DNA from: Dehalococcoides mccartyi
GTDB taxonomy: Bacteria; Chloroflexota; Dehalococcoidia; UBA2979
Assembly (NCBI GenBank): GCA_945865925.1
Contig: CAMBFG010000003.1
Span: 124,001 to 188,000 of the forward strand
Direction of reading: 5' to 3'
Length of the DNA stretch: 64,000 nucleotides
In this document: positions 40,373-49,110 of the stretch, piece after piece
Layout: every line of letters starts with the position of its first letter
Position numbering within the stretch: position 1 is the first letter of the stretch
Program-made: the position numbers and the translations under genes
The notes under the pieces: generated by a model
What the model saw: the letters and a program-made list of their open reading frames with translations, nothing else
Databases searched by the model: none
Told to the model about the DNA's origin: nothing

Positions 40373-41791
40373 ATGGTCGCTACCGAAGGCCCCACGATTC
40401 GTGAGCGCGCCGCGCTGATGCTCGGCCGTGCGGCCGGCACGGCTGCGCGCCGCTTCGGGCGTGGCGGTGGGACGGCGCTTCCGGGGCTCGTCGCGGGGGC
40501 GCTGGCGCCGAGCCTGCTCGAGCGGCTCGCGCAGCAGTCCGGCCAGGGCGTGGTCACGGTCACTGGCACCAATGGCAAGACGACCACGACCCACCTGATC
40601 GCCTCGATCCTGCGGGCGCACGGCGTCGATCCGCTCACGAACCCCTCCGGCTCCAACCTCGAGCGCGGTCTCGTGGTCGCGTACGTCGAGGCCGCTGAGC
40701 CGGGTGGCCGGATCGCCGACGCGGCTTCGCGGGTCGGCGTGTTCGAGGTGGACGAGGCGGTCCTCGCGCGGCTGTTCCCGCGCCTCCGGCCACGGGTCGC
40801 GGTGTTCCTCAACCTCTTCCGCGACCAACTCGACCGATACGGCGAGGTGGACTCGGTCGGCGAGGGGTGGGGCGGCATGCTCGCCTCGGCCGATCCGGGA
40901 TGCACCCTGGTGCTGAACGCGGACGACCCGTCGATCGCGCAACTCGCCGCAGAGACGCGGGCGCAGATCCTGACGTTCGGCATCGACGACCGCGAGGTGC
41001 GACTGGCGCAGGCGGACCACGCCTCGGATGCGCGGTTCTGCCGCTGCGGTGGCCGCTTCGCCTACGAGGCGATCTTCATGGGGCACGTCGGCATCTGGGC
41101 ATGCACCTCCTGCGGTGAGCGTCGTCCCAACCCCCGGGTCTCCGCGCGCCGCATCGAACTGAGTGCCGAAGGCTCGCGCGTCGAGGTGAGCATCGATGGT
41201 GCGCTCGTGACCCTCGAGATCCCCATGGCGGGGCTGTACTCCGTCTACAACGCGCTCGCCGCGGCCGCCGCCGCCCATGCCCTCGGCGTCCCGGTGACGA
41301 CGATCGCGCGTGCCATCGCGGACGCGGGCCCGGCGTTCGGACGGCAGGAGCGCTTTGAGGTGGACGGCCGCTCGGTGCGCGTGCTGCTCGCGAAGAACCC
41401 GGCTGGGATGAACGAGCTGCTGCGCGCTCTCGTGGCCGGGTCGCGTGACAGTCAGCCCGTCCACCTCCTCGCGATGCTGAACGACGGCATCCAGGATGGC
41501 CAGGATGTCTCCTGGATCTACGACGCCGACATCGAGGTGCTGGCGGGCCGCGATGTCACGGTGACCTGTTCCGGCGACCGCGCGGACGACTTCGCGCTGC
41601 GCTGGCACCTCGCGGGCATCGACCCCGCGGCTGTCATCCCCGACACCGAGGCAGCCCTCGACGCCGCGCTCGGACGCACCCCCCGCGGTGCCCGCCTCGA
41701 TGTGGTCGCGACGTACACCGCGATGATCGACGTGCGCGAAGCCCTCGCGCGTCGCGCTGGCGTGGGTTCGTACTGGGAGGTCGCACGATGA
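40373..41791 (+). CDS. murT: Lipid II isoglutaminyl synthase, Mur-ligase subunit MurT
   Basis: VTGTNGKTTTTHLIASILRAHGVDPLTNPSGSNLERG; NLFRDQLDRYGEVD; zinc ribbon CRCGGRF...CTSCGERRPNP; LAKNPAGMNELL. Confidence 0.92.
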   Translation: MVATEGPTIRERAALMLGRAAGTAARRFGRGGGTALPGLVAGALAPSLLERLAQQSGQGVVTVTGTNGKTTTTHLIASILRAHGVDPLTNPSGSNLERGLVVAYVEAAEPGGRIADAASRVGVFEVDEAVLARLFPRLRPRVAVFLNLFRDQLDRYGEVDSVGEGWGGMLASADPGCTLVLNADDPSIAQLAAETRAQILTFGIDDREVRLAQADHASDARFCRCGGRFAYEAIFMGHVGIWACTSCGERRPNPRVSARRIELSAEGSRVEVSIDGALVTLEIPMAGLYSVYNALAAAAAAHALGVPVTTIARAIADAGPAFGRQERFEVDGRSVRVLLAKNPAGMNELLRALVAGSRDSQPVHLLAMLNDGIQDGQDVSWIYDADIEVLAGRDVTVTCSGDRADDFALRWHLAGIDPAAVIPDTEAALDAALGRTPRGARLDVVATYTAMIDVREALARRAGVGSYWEVAR

Positions 41792-42579
41792 CCTCGAAGC
41801 CCGCGCGCTCGATCCGCGTCGTGACGCTCTATGACGATGTAATGAACGTCTACGCCGACCGCGGCAACGAGATCGCGCTGCGCGTGCGTGCCGCGGAGCA
41901 CGGGGTGAATGTCGAGGTGACCTCGGTCAGCCTGGGCGATCCACTGCCCGCGGAGGCCGACCTCGTGCTGATCGGTGGCGGGCAGGACCGCGAGCAGCGC
42001 CGCATCGCGGACGAACTTGCGGCGCGCGGGCCGGCACTGCGCGCGTGGGCCGAGGACGACACGGCAATGCTCGCGGTGTGCGGCGGCTTCCAGTTGTTCG
42101 GCCGCTGGTACCGCGACGCCTCCGGCACGGAACTCCCCGGTGCGGGTGTCTTTGATGTCACCACCCTTGCGCCGGGCCCGGGCGCGGCGCGCTGCATCGG
42201 CGACATCCTCGCCGCCGCGCAGATCGAGGGCGTGCGCGAAGTGGTGGGCTTCGAGAACCACGGCGGGCGCACCTATCTCGGACCCGGAGCCCGGCCGTTC
42301 GCGCGCGTCGAGTACGGGCGCGGCAACAATGGTGAGGACGGCACGGAGGGCGCGGTGTTCCGCAACGCGATCGGGACCTACCTCCACGGGTCGCTGCTGC
42401 CGAAGAACCCCGCGCTCCTCGACTGGCTGATCGCGGCGGCACTGCGCCATCGCTACGGCGCGGGCACGCCCGAGGCGCATATCGACATGCTGCCCGCGCC
42501 CTATGCGGAGCGGGCTCACGCGGCCTCGATGGCGGTCGCCCGACGGCGGTCACCGAAGTTCGAGCCGGTGGTGAAGTGA
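41788..42579 (+). CDS. gatD: Lipid II isoglutaminyl synthase, glutamine amidotransferase subunit GatD
   Basis: VTLYDDVMNVYADRGN; DLVLIGGGQDREQ; MLAVCGGFQLFG; GFENHGGRTYLG; GTYLHGSLLPKNPALLDWLI. Confidence 0.92.
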   Translation: MTSKPARSIRVVTLYDDVMNVYADRGNEIALRVRAAEHGVNVEVTSVSLGDPLPAEADLVLIGGGQDREQRRIADELAARGPALRAWAEDDTAMLAVCGGFQLFGRWYRDASGTELPGAGVFDVTTLAPGPGAARCIGDILAAAQIEGVREVVGFENHGGRTYLGPGARPFARVEYGRGNNGEDGTEGAVFRNAIGTYLHGSLLPKNPALLDWLIAAALRHRYGAGTPEAHIDMLPAPYAERAHAASMAVARRRSPKFEPVVK

Positions 42580-43391
42580 TGGACGAGTCACGTCACGGCC
42601 CGTTGAGCTCACGTCGTGCGTTTCTCACGCGGAGCGCCTTCGCGGCCGGCGGCCTGCTGCTGTTCGCGTGCGGCGGGGATGACGAGGCTCCAGCAACCGC
42701 GACCGGGACAGCGACCATACCGCCGGCGAAGGCGACCGAGACCCCTCGAGCGAGCGCCACACCGACGGCGAGCGCCACGCCAACCGCCGCCGCTTCGGCG
42801 CCTCCAGCCGCGACACCGGCACTCACCGGGCCGACCGGATTCGCATATCCGATCGCTGGCGCCTGTATGCCTGCGGGCGATCAGTTGATGCCGAATGCAC
42901 CGCGCACATACCGGAACGGTATTCACGAGGGCCTCGACTTCTACCCGGGGCTCGCGTGCGCGCCGATCCAGCGTGGTACGCCGATCCTCGCGGCGAAGGA
43001 TGGCACCGTGGTGCGCGCCGACCTCGCGTACCAGGACATCACCCTCGCGCTGGTCCAGGAACTGGACGCGCGGACCAAGGCGCAGGGCTTCTCCGACCCG
43101 GTCACCCTCGACATCTACCGAGGGCGCCAGGTGTGGGTCGACCACGGCGGCGGGATCGTGACGCGTCATTGCCACATGCAGTTCATCGACCCCGCGATCA
43201 AGGTCGGCGTCGCGGTGAAGACCGGTAGTGTCCTGGGTGGCGTCGGCGAGTCGGGTACGCCCGAGTTCATCACGGCGCCGAACACCGAGCTGCACCTGCA
43301 CTGGGAGTTGCGCGTCGGCGAGTCGTTCCTTGGCAGCGGCCTGCCGCCCGCTACCGTGCGCGCGCTGTATGAGCGGGTGTTCACCCGCTAG
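42576..43391 (+). CDS. M23-type peptidase-like lipoprotein with Tat signal and Ala/Thr/Pro linker
   Basis: SSRRAFLTRSAFAAGGLLLFACGG (Tat + lipobox-like); GIHEGLDFYPG; ELHLHWELRVG. Confidence 0.78.
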   Translation: MMDESRHGPLSSRRAFLTRSAFAAGGLLLFACGGDDEAPATATGTATIPPAKATETPRASATPTASATPTAAASAPPAATPALTGPTGFAYPIAGACMPAGDQLMPNAPRTYRNGIHEGLDFYPGLACAPIQRGTPILAAKDGTVVRADLAYQDITLALVQELDARTKAQGFSDPVTLDIYRGRQVWVDHGGGIVTRHCHMQFIDPAIKVGVAVKTGSVLGGVGESGTPEFITAPNTELHLHWELRVGESFLGSGLPPATVRALYERVFTR

Positions 43392-43433
43392 GCGCGCTAC
43401 CGTAGAGCCACTACCACCACCCGAGGAGCGCCT

Positions 43434-44300
43434 GTGCCCGGCCTCGTCTTCCTGGCCATCGACATCCCGTTCGACCCGCGCATCATCACGATCGGTGGAG
43501 TGATCCTGACGTGGCACGGGCTGTTCACGGCGATCGGCATCCTCGGCGGCGTGCAGATCGCACTGTGGTTCGGGCGTCGCCACGGCTATGACGAGGACGA
43601 CGCGTACACCCTCGCGCTGATCGGTATTCCGAGCGGCATCCTCGGTGCGCGACTCCTGTTCGTCGCGGAGCATTGGTCGTTCTACAGCGATACGCCGCTC
43701 CAGATCCTCGCCCTGACCGAGGGCGGGATTTCCGTCTGGGGCGCTGTCCTCGGCGGAGTGGCGGGGCCGCTGCTCTTCGCGTGGTGGAAGCACTACGACA
43801 TCCCGCTGGGCCTCGACATGGGTGGGCTCGGGCTCATCCTCGGCATGGCGATCGGACGCCTCGGCGACGTCGTGAACGGCGAGCACCTGGCCAAGGCGAC
43901 GAGCCTGCCGTGGGGCGTCGTCTACACCGACCCCGATTCGCCGGCGTACGCGCACTCGCTATTGGTGGGCGCGCACCATCCCGCGACGACCTACGAGATG
44001 CTCGGCGACCTCCTGATCCTCGCCGCGATGCTCTGGCTGAAGGCGGGGCCACTGCGCTGGCGGCACGGGCTGACGTTCACGTTCTTCTTCGCCTCGTATG
44101 CCGTGATGCGCTTCTTCGTCTCGTACCTCCGAGTCGACTCGGCGGAGACGTTCATCTTCAGCATCACGTGGCCCCAGATGGTGTCGCTGTTCGGCGCGCT
44201 CGCGATGATCCCCGTCGGGTGGTACTTCTGGCGTCGTGGCGAGACGCGCCCAGCCGCCGCCGCCACCCCGGCCGGCCGCGTCCGCGTGCGCCGCAAGTAG
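43434..44300 (+). CDS. lgt: Prolipoprotein diacylglyceryl transferase
   Basis: Multi-TM; EGGISVWGAVLGGVAGPLLF; LGLILGMAIGRLGDVVNGEHLAKATSLPWGVVYTDP; HPATTYEMLGDLL. Confidence 0.9.
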   Translation: MPGLVFLAIDIPFDPRIITIGGVILTWHGLFTAIGILGGVQIALWFGRRHGYDEDDAYTLALIGIPSGILGARLLFVAEHWSFYSDTPLQILALTEGGISVWGAVLGGVAGPLLFAWWKHYDIPLGLDMGGLGLILGMAIGRLGDVVNGEHLAKATSLPWGVVYTDPDSPAYAHSLLVGAHHPATTYEMLGDLLILAAMLWLKAGPLRWRHGLTFTFFFASYAVMRFFVSYLRVDSAETFIFSITWPQMVSLFGALAMIPVGWYFWRRGETRPAAAATPAGRVRVRRK

Positions 44301-44306
44301 ACCTCG

Positions 44307-44588
44307 ATGCCCGGCGCGCCGAACGAGGTCGACGTCGTCTTGTACGTGGGCACGGACTGCCACCTCTGCCAGATCGCACGCCACCTGCTGCTCGCGCTGC
44401 GCCGCTCGATCCCGTTCCACCTGCGCGAGGTGGAGATCTCGAGCGACCCGGATCTCGAGCGGCGCTTCCTCCTCGAAGTCCCGGTGATCGAGGTGGACGG
44501 CGAGCTCGCGGCACAGGCCCCTGTGGAGATCGAGGCGGTGCGCGCGGCCGTCGTGCGCGCTCGGCTGCGGCGGGCCGCCCTCGGCTAG
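44307..44588 (+). CDS. Glutaredoxin-like (DUF836-type) thioredoxin-fold protein
   Basis: VVLYVGTDCHLCQIARHLL; LEVPVIEVDGE. Confidence 0.82.
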   Translation: MPGAPNEVDVVLYVGTDCHLCQIARHLLLALRRSIPFHLREVEISSDPDLERRFLLEVPVIEVDGELAAQAPVEIEAVRAAVVRARLRRAALG

Positions 44589-44618
44589 ACTGCGCGCTCC
44601 GAGGCCGAGGAGACGCTG

Positions 44619-44972
44619 ATGCCGAGTCCGCTCGTCTACTTCCAGATTGCCACCCCGGACACCGAGGCGGCCCGAGCCTTCTACAGCACACTCTTCGATT
44701 GGAAATGGGGCGAGCCGGGTGGGCGCAGCCAGTCGGTCGATGCGCAAGGCCCGGGCGACTTCGACCCCAAGGGCTCGATGCTCCAGTTGGCGGAGGGTGC
44801 CGCGCCCTTCGTGACGCCGTGGTTCCGGGTGGACGATCTCGTTGCGACGGTGGAGCGCGCGCTGGCGCTGGGTGCCCAGGTGCTCATTCCCATTCGCCAG
44901 GGTGCGACCGGTACGCACACATGCCTCGTCCGAGGACCGGACGGTCAGACGCTCGGCATCGTCCAGGCGTAG
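44619..44972 (+). CDS. VOC/glyoxalase-family protein
   Basis: VYFQIATPDTEAARAFYSTLFDWKWGEP; CLVRGPDGQTLGIVQ. Confidence 0.82.
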   Translation: MPSPLVYFQIATPDTEAARAFYSTLFDWKWGEPGGRSQSVDAQGPGDFDPKGSMLQLAEGAAPFVTPWFRVDDLVATVERALALGAQVLIPIRQGATGTHTCLVRGPDGQTLGIVQA

Positions 44973-45036
44973 GTGGTGCTGCGATTCGCGTGATGTAGCC
45001 TGTCGAGGCGAAGGTGGGAGTGCCTCGGTGGTCGCA

Positions 45037-46311
45037 ATGCAGATCGAACCAATCGCAGCGCCGTTCGACGCCGTCGTCGAGTTGCCGGGTTCGAAGTCCT
45101 ACACGAACCGTGCGCTGCTGATCGCGGCGCTCGCACGAGGGCACTCCGAGATCACCCAGGCGCTCGCGTCTGACGACACCCACTACATGCACGCAGCGCT
45201 CGAGGCGATGGGTGTACGCATCGAAGACCGGGACGCACACACGTTCCTCGTCACCGGCGTCGACGGGCAGTTCCCCAGTGCGGGTGCGTCGCTGATGGTC
45301 GGCAACGCCGGCACCGCCACGCGTTTTCTCACGGCGGCGGTGGCGCTGGGCCACGGCACCTTCACCGTGGATGGGTCCGAGGCGATGCGGAAGCGCCCGA
45401 TCCACCCGCTGATCGAGGGGCTGCGGCAACTCGGCGTGGACATCGAAAGTCGGGATGGCACCGGCTGCCCGCCGGTCGTCGTGCGCGCGCGGGGCATCCC
45501 GGGCGGTCGGGCGGTGATGCGGGGCGACATCTCCAGTCAGTACTTCAGCGCGCTGCTGATGGCCGCGCCGTATGCCGCGAGCGACGTCGAGATCGAGGTG
45601 GACGGAGACCTCGTCTCCTCGCCATACGTCACCATGACTCTTTCGACCATGGCCGAGTTCGGCGTACACGCGGAGCGAGACGGCGACCGCCGCTTCCGCG
45701 TACGGGCTGGCCAGCGATACGAGGGGCGAACGTATGCCGTGGAGCCGGATGCCTCGGCAGCGTCCTACTTCTTTACCGCTGCGGCAGTGACGGGTGGGCG
45801 CGTCGTGGTGCCGCGGCTCGGGAGCCGGTCGGCGCAGGGCGACCTCGGCATTCTCGAAGTGCTCGAGCGGATGGGGTGTCGGGTGCGTATCGGCGAGGAC
45901 TCGATCGAGGTACAGGGGCCAGCCCAACTGCGGGGGGTGGATGCCGACTTCACGCAGATGGGCGACGTGGCCACCTCGTTGATGGCGATCGCGCCGTTCG
46001 CGGACGGCCCGACGACCGTCCGAGGCATCGCGCAGACCCATTACGAGGAGAGCGACCGGCCTGTGGCGGCGGCTACCGAGTTGCAGCGGATGGGCCTGCG
46101 GGTCGAGAGCGAATGGGACTCCGTCACCATCTACCCCGGCATACCCCAGCCCGCCGAGATACAGACCTACGGCGACCACCGCATCGCGATGAGTTTCGCG
46201 GTCACCGGGCTGCGCGCCCCCGGCATTGCGATCGCGAATCCGGAGTGCGTCTCCAAGACGTTCCCGGAGTACTTCGAAGTGCTCCGCGGGCTGACCAGCC
46301 GCCCGCGTTAA
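45037..46311 (+). CDS. aroA: 3-phosphoshikimate 1-carboxyvinyltransferase (EPSP synthase)
   Basis: VELPGSKSYTNRALLIAALARG; VGNAGTATRFLTA; GDISSQYFSALLMAAPYA; YGDHRIAMSFAVTGL. Confidence 0.95.
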   Translation: MQIEPIAAPFDAVVELPGSKSYTNRALLIAALARGHSEITQALASDDTHYMHAALEAMGVRIEDRDAHTFLVTGVDGQFPSAGASLMVGNAGTATRFLTAAVALGHGTFTVDGSEAMRKRPIHPLIEGLRQLGVDIESRDGTGCPPVVVRARGIPGGRAVMRGDISSQYFSALLMAAPYAASDVEIEVDGDLVSSPYVTMTLSTMAEFGVHAERDGDRRFRVRAGQRYEGRTYAVEPDASAASYFFTAAAVTGGRVVVPRLGSRSAQGDLGILEVLERMGCRVRIGEDSIEVQGPAQLRGVDADFTQMGDVATSLMAIAPFADGPTTVRGIAQTHYEESDRPVAAATELQRMGLRVESEWDSVTIYPGIPQPAEIQTYGDHRIAMSFAVTGLRAPGIAIANPECVSKTFPEYFEVLRGLTSRPR

Positions 46312-46403
46312 CGGGCTGATCGAGCGCACCAGGGCCATCCCCGGATTGACAGCGAGAACGAGGCCCGCCTAGCCTCGGTGTCAGTCGCTGGCCTTGGCTG
46401 GCG

Positions 46404-46522
46404 GTTCATCCAGAGCGGGGGAGGGCACCGGCCCTGCGAACCCGCCGCAACCGGCCCCCTTCGCCAGGGAGGACACGGTGCGAATTCCGGCCCGTCAGCA
46501 CTCGGCTGGCGGGAAGATGAAC
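46404..46522 (+). promoter_or_regulatory. SAM-I (S-box) riboswitch aptamer
   Basis: P1 GTTCATC/GATGAAC; core CAGAGCGGGGGAGGGCACCGGCCCTGCGAACCCGCCGCAACC...GGTGCGAATTCC; P4 CCCGTCAGC-ACTC-GGCTGGCGGG then AAGATGAAC, matching S-box consensus elements. Confidence 0.9.
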
Positions 46523-46539
46523 GGAAGGCGCCGGAACCC

Positions 46540-46599
46540 ATGACACACCCGATACCCGCGCTGGCAGCACCCTCCATGGGCCGCATGGTGATGCGCTAG
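46540..46599 (+). CDS. Putative Met-rich leader peptide (19 aa) between SAM-I aptamer and downstream hairpin
   Basis: MTHPIPALAAPSMGRMVMR-stop; 3 Met codons within the last 7 residues; stop codon overlaps the 5' edge of the hairpin. Confidence 0.4.
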   Translation: MTHPIPALAAPSMGRMVMR

Positions 46600-46634
46600 C
46601 CCGAAGGCGCGCGACACCGCGCGGACTTCGGGCT
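46598..46634 (+). terminator. Hairpin likely serving as riboswitch/leader expression platform
   Basis: AGCCCGAAG...CTTCGGGCT 9-bp outer stem with inner GCGCG/CGCGC; no strong U-tract. Confidence 0.6.
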
Positions 46635-46678
46635 CCTCCCGCACACCGACCAGCACCCGTCCATCGAGGATCCGACAC

Positions 46679-47932
46679 ATGTCCTTTGCCAAAGCGCTCC
46701 GCTGCCGTGAATGCGGCCGGGAGTATCCCCTCGACCCCATCTTCTCCTGTGAGTTCTGCTTCGGCCCGCTCGAAGTCGCCTATGACCTCGATGGCATCCG
46801 GGCAGCGGTGAGCCGCGACTCGATCGCGGCTGGGCCAGCCACGATCTGGCGCTACGCGCCGTTCCTGCCGTGCGACCCGCAGTACAAGGTCGACCTCGGT
46901 ACCGGTTACACGCCGCTGATCAAGGCCGACCGCCTCGCGAAAGCGATCGGCCTCGACACGCTGTGGATCAAGAACGACACCGTGAACCCCACGTGGTCGT
47001 TCAAGGATCGAGTCGTGTCGATCGCCATCGCCCGCGCGCGGGAGTTCGGCTTCACCGCGATCGCCTGCGCCTCCACCGGCAACCTCGCGAACTCGGTCGC
47101 GGCACATGCGGCCGGGGCGGGGATGGAGTGCTTCGTCTTCATCCCGGACGACCTGGAGCAGGGCAAGGTCGTCGGCTCCGGCATCTACAACCCCACCGTC
47201 GTGAAGGTGCGTGGGTCGTACGACGACGTGAACCGCCTCTGCACCGAACTGTCGATGCAGTACCCGTGGGCGTTCGTGAACATCAACGTGCGCCCGTACT
47301 ACGCCGAGGGCTCCCGCACGATCGGCTTCGAGATCGCGGAGCAACTCGGCTGGCGCACCCCGGATCACATCGTCGCGCCGATGGCGTCCGGATCGATGTA
47401 CACGAAGATCTGGAAGGCGCTGCAGGAGTTCAACAAGGCTGGCCTCATCGACGCGCCGAAGACGCGCATGTCCGGGGCGCAGGCTGCGGGCTGCTCGCCG
47501 ATCACGACGGCCTTCGAGAAGGGCACGCTGAACTTCACGCCGCAGAAGCCGAACACCATCGCGAAGTCGCTCGCTATCGGGAACCCCGCAGACGGCTACT
47601 ACGCCCTCAAGCAGATGCAGGAGACCAACGGCGGCGCTGAGATGGTCACCGACGACGAGGTCATCGAGGGCATCAAGTTGCTCGCGGAGACCGAGGGCAT
47701 CTGGGCCGAGACTGCTGGTGGCGTCACCATCGGCTGCCTGAAGAAGATGGTCGCCTCCGGATTCATCAAGCGCGGTGAAGAGACCGTCGCGATCATCTCC
47801 GGTGGCGGCCTGAAGACCCTCGAGGCTGTCGTGGGCGCCGTCGAGGAGCCGCTGCACGTGGACCCGCGCATCGCGTCGTTCGAAGAAGCCAACCGGGCAC
47901 GCAAGGGCGTGCTCGTCGGCGCACAGGCATAA
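46679..47932 (+). CDS. Threonine-synthase-like PLP-dependent enzyme (divergent)
   Basis: N-terminal zinc ribbon CRECGREYPLDPIFSCEFC; PLP-Lys motif NDTVNPTWSFKDRVVS; ASTGNLANSVAAHAAGAGMECFVFIP. Confidence 0.88.
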   Translation: MSFAKALRCRECGREYPLDPIFSCEFCFGPLEVAYDLDGIRAAVSRDSIAAGPATIWRYAPFLPCDPQYKVDLGTGYTPLIKADRLAKAIGLDTLWIKNDTVNPTWSFKDRVVSIAIARAREFGFTAIACASTGNLANSVAAHAAGAGMECFVFIPDDLEQGKVVGSGIYNPTVVKVRGSYDDVNRLCTELSMQYPWAFVNINVRPYYAEGSRTIGFEIAEQLGWRTPDHIVAPMASGSMYTKIWKALQEFNKAGLIDAPKTRMSGAQAAGCSPITTAFEKGTLNFTPQKPNTIAKSLAIGNPADGYYALKQMQETNGGAEMVTDDEVIEGIKLLAETEGIWAETAGGVTIGCLKKMVASGFIKRGEETVAIISGGGLKTLEAVVGAVEEPLHVDPRIASFEEANRARKGVLVGAQA

Positions 47933-47945
47933 AGGAGGCCCGGCG

Positions 47946-48194
47946 ATGGAGAAGCATGTCCGGCTGACCTTTGGCCCGGAATCTGTGAAGCAACCGCTGG
48001 TGTACCAGTTGGGCCACCAGTTCAAAGTAGTGACCAGCATTCGCATGGCGGACGTGGACAAGTCCGTCGGCTGGGTCGTCCTCGGCCTCGAGGGTGACGC
48101 TGACGAGATCGAGCGCGCGCTCGCCTGGGCGCGCTCGCAGGGCGTCCGCGTGGACGAGGCGACACTGGGTGACGTGGTGGAGGGCGGCGCGTAG
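47946..48194 (+). CDS. Stand-alone NIL-domain protein
   Basis: VRLTFGPESVKQPLVYQLGHQFKVVTSIRMADVDKSVGWVVLGLEGDADEIERALAWARSQGVRVDE resembles the NIL domain of MetN C-termini. Confidence 0.85.
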   Translation: MEKHVRLTFGPESVKQPLVYQLGHQFKVVTSIRMADVDKSVGWVVLGLEGDADEIERALAWARSQGVRVDEATLGDVVEGGA

Positions 48195-48250
48195 GCGCTG
48201 CCCGTACCTCGACCGACAGACCGACAGCACTGACGACAACGAAGGAACCG

Positions 48251-48532
48251 ATGATGGCCGTGACTGTGAAGATCCCCACTCCGCTTCGAGGCCTGACGCT
48301 GAATCAGGACACCGCCTCCGTGGAGGCCGCCGACGTCACCGCGTGCGTGGCCGCCCTCGAAGGCCTCTTCCCCGGGATGCGCGAACGTCTGGTGGACGAG
48401 GTCGGCGAGATCCGCCGCTTCGTGAACATCTACGTGAACGGTGAGGACGTCCGCTTCCTCTCCGGCACGACGACACCCCTCAAGTCAGGTGACGAGGTCT
48501 CGATCGTGCCTGCCGTGGCCGGCGGCGCGTAG
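48251..48532 (+). CDS. MoaD/ThiS/CysO-family sulfur carrier protein 1
   Basis: AVTVKIPTPLRGLT...RRFVNIYVNGEDVRFLSGTTTPLKSGDEVSIVPAVAGGA, closely resembling CysO; extra Ala after Gly-Gly. Confidence 0.92.
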   Translation: MMAVTVKIPTPLRGLTLNQDTASVEAADVTACVAALEGLFPGMRERLVDEVGEIRRFVNIYVNGEDVRFLSGTTTPLKSGDEVSIVPAVAGGA

Positions 48533-48669
48533 CACCTCACGGCACCTCCTGACCGCTGAACGACGATGGCGACGGCCGGGGCGATCCCGGCCGTCTGCGT
48601 GTCTGGGCGTTGTGGTCGTCTCTGTCTGCGTACTCTGGTAGCGGACGGACCGGACGACGTGAGGCAGCG

Positions 48670-49110
48670 ATGACGACTGGCCAGCGCCCACGACTTCAGC
48701 CCGGAACTGTCACGGGCACCGTCGCAGGGATCCTCGCGGGTCTCGCCTCGACGTATTACCTGGTGGTGATCTGGGGCCCTGAGCCGCCTGACGACCGCAA
48801 GGCTGCCACGCTCGTCTCGCTGATGATGCTGGCCGCGACCGCCGAGGTGCTCGTCGGCGCCTGGGCCACCGCCACGCGCCTGCGCATCCTTGCGAGCGCG
48901 TCCGCGATGGGGATGCTGCTCACGGCGGTGCTGATCCCGAGCGTGATGAGTTTCCTGTTCGCACCCGCGGCATTCGTCGCCTCGATCGCATCGCTCAAGA
49001 TCACGTTCGCCGCCGCAGAGGCGGATCGGAGCGCCTGGAACCTGCTGACCTTCGGTGCGTTTGGCGGGGTCGGAGCGGTGATCGTGATCACCGTGGTCAC
49101 CTACCTGTGA
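48670..49110 (+). CDS. Small integral membrane protein A (hypothetical)
   Basis: About 4 hydrophobic segments; EVLVGAWATATRLRILAS. Confidence 0.7.
   Translation: MTTGQRPRLQPGTVTGTVAGILAGLASTYYLVVIWGPEPPDDRKAATLVSLMMLAATAEVLVGAWATATRLRILASASAMGMLLTAVLIPSVMSFLFAPAAFVASIASLKITFAAAEADRSAWNLLTFGAFGGVGAVIVITVVTYL

Noticed and set aside
46378-46599. 73-aa ORF covering the SAM riboswitch
   Set aside because: The long frame overlaps a highly constrained aptamer; only its 3' 19 codons are considered as a possible leader peptide.
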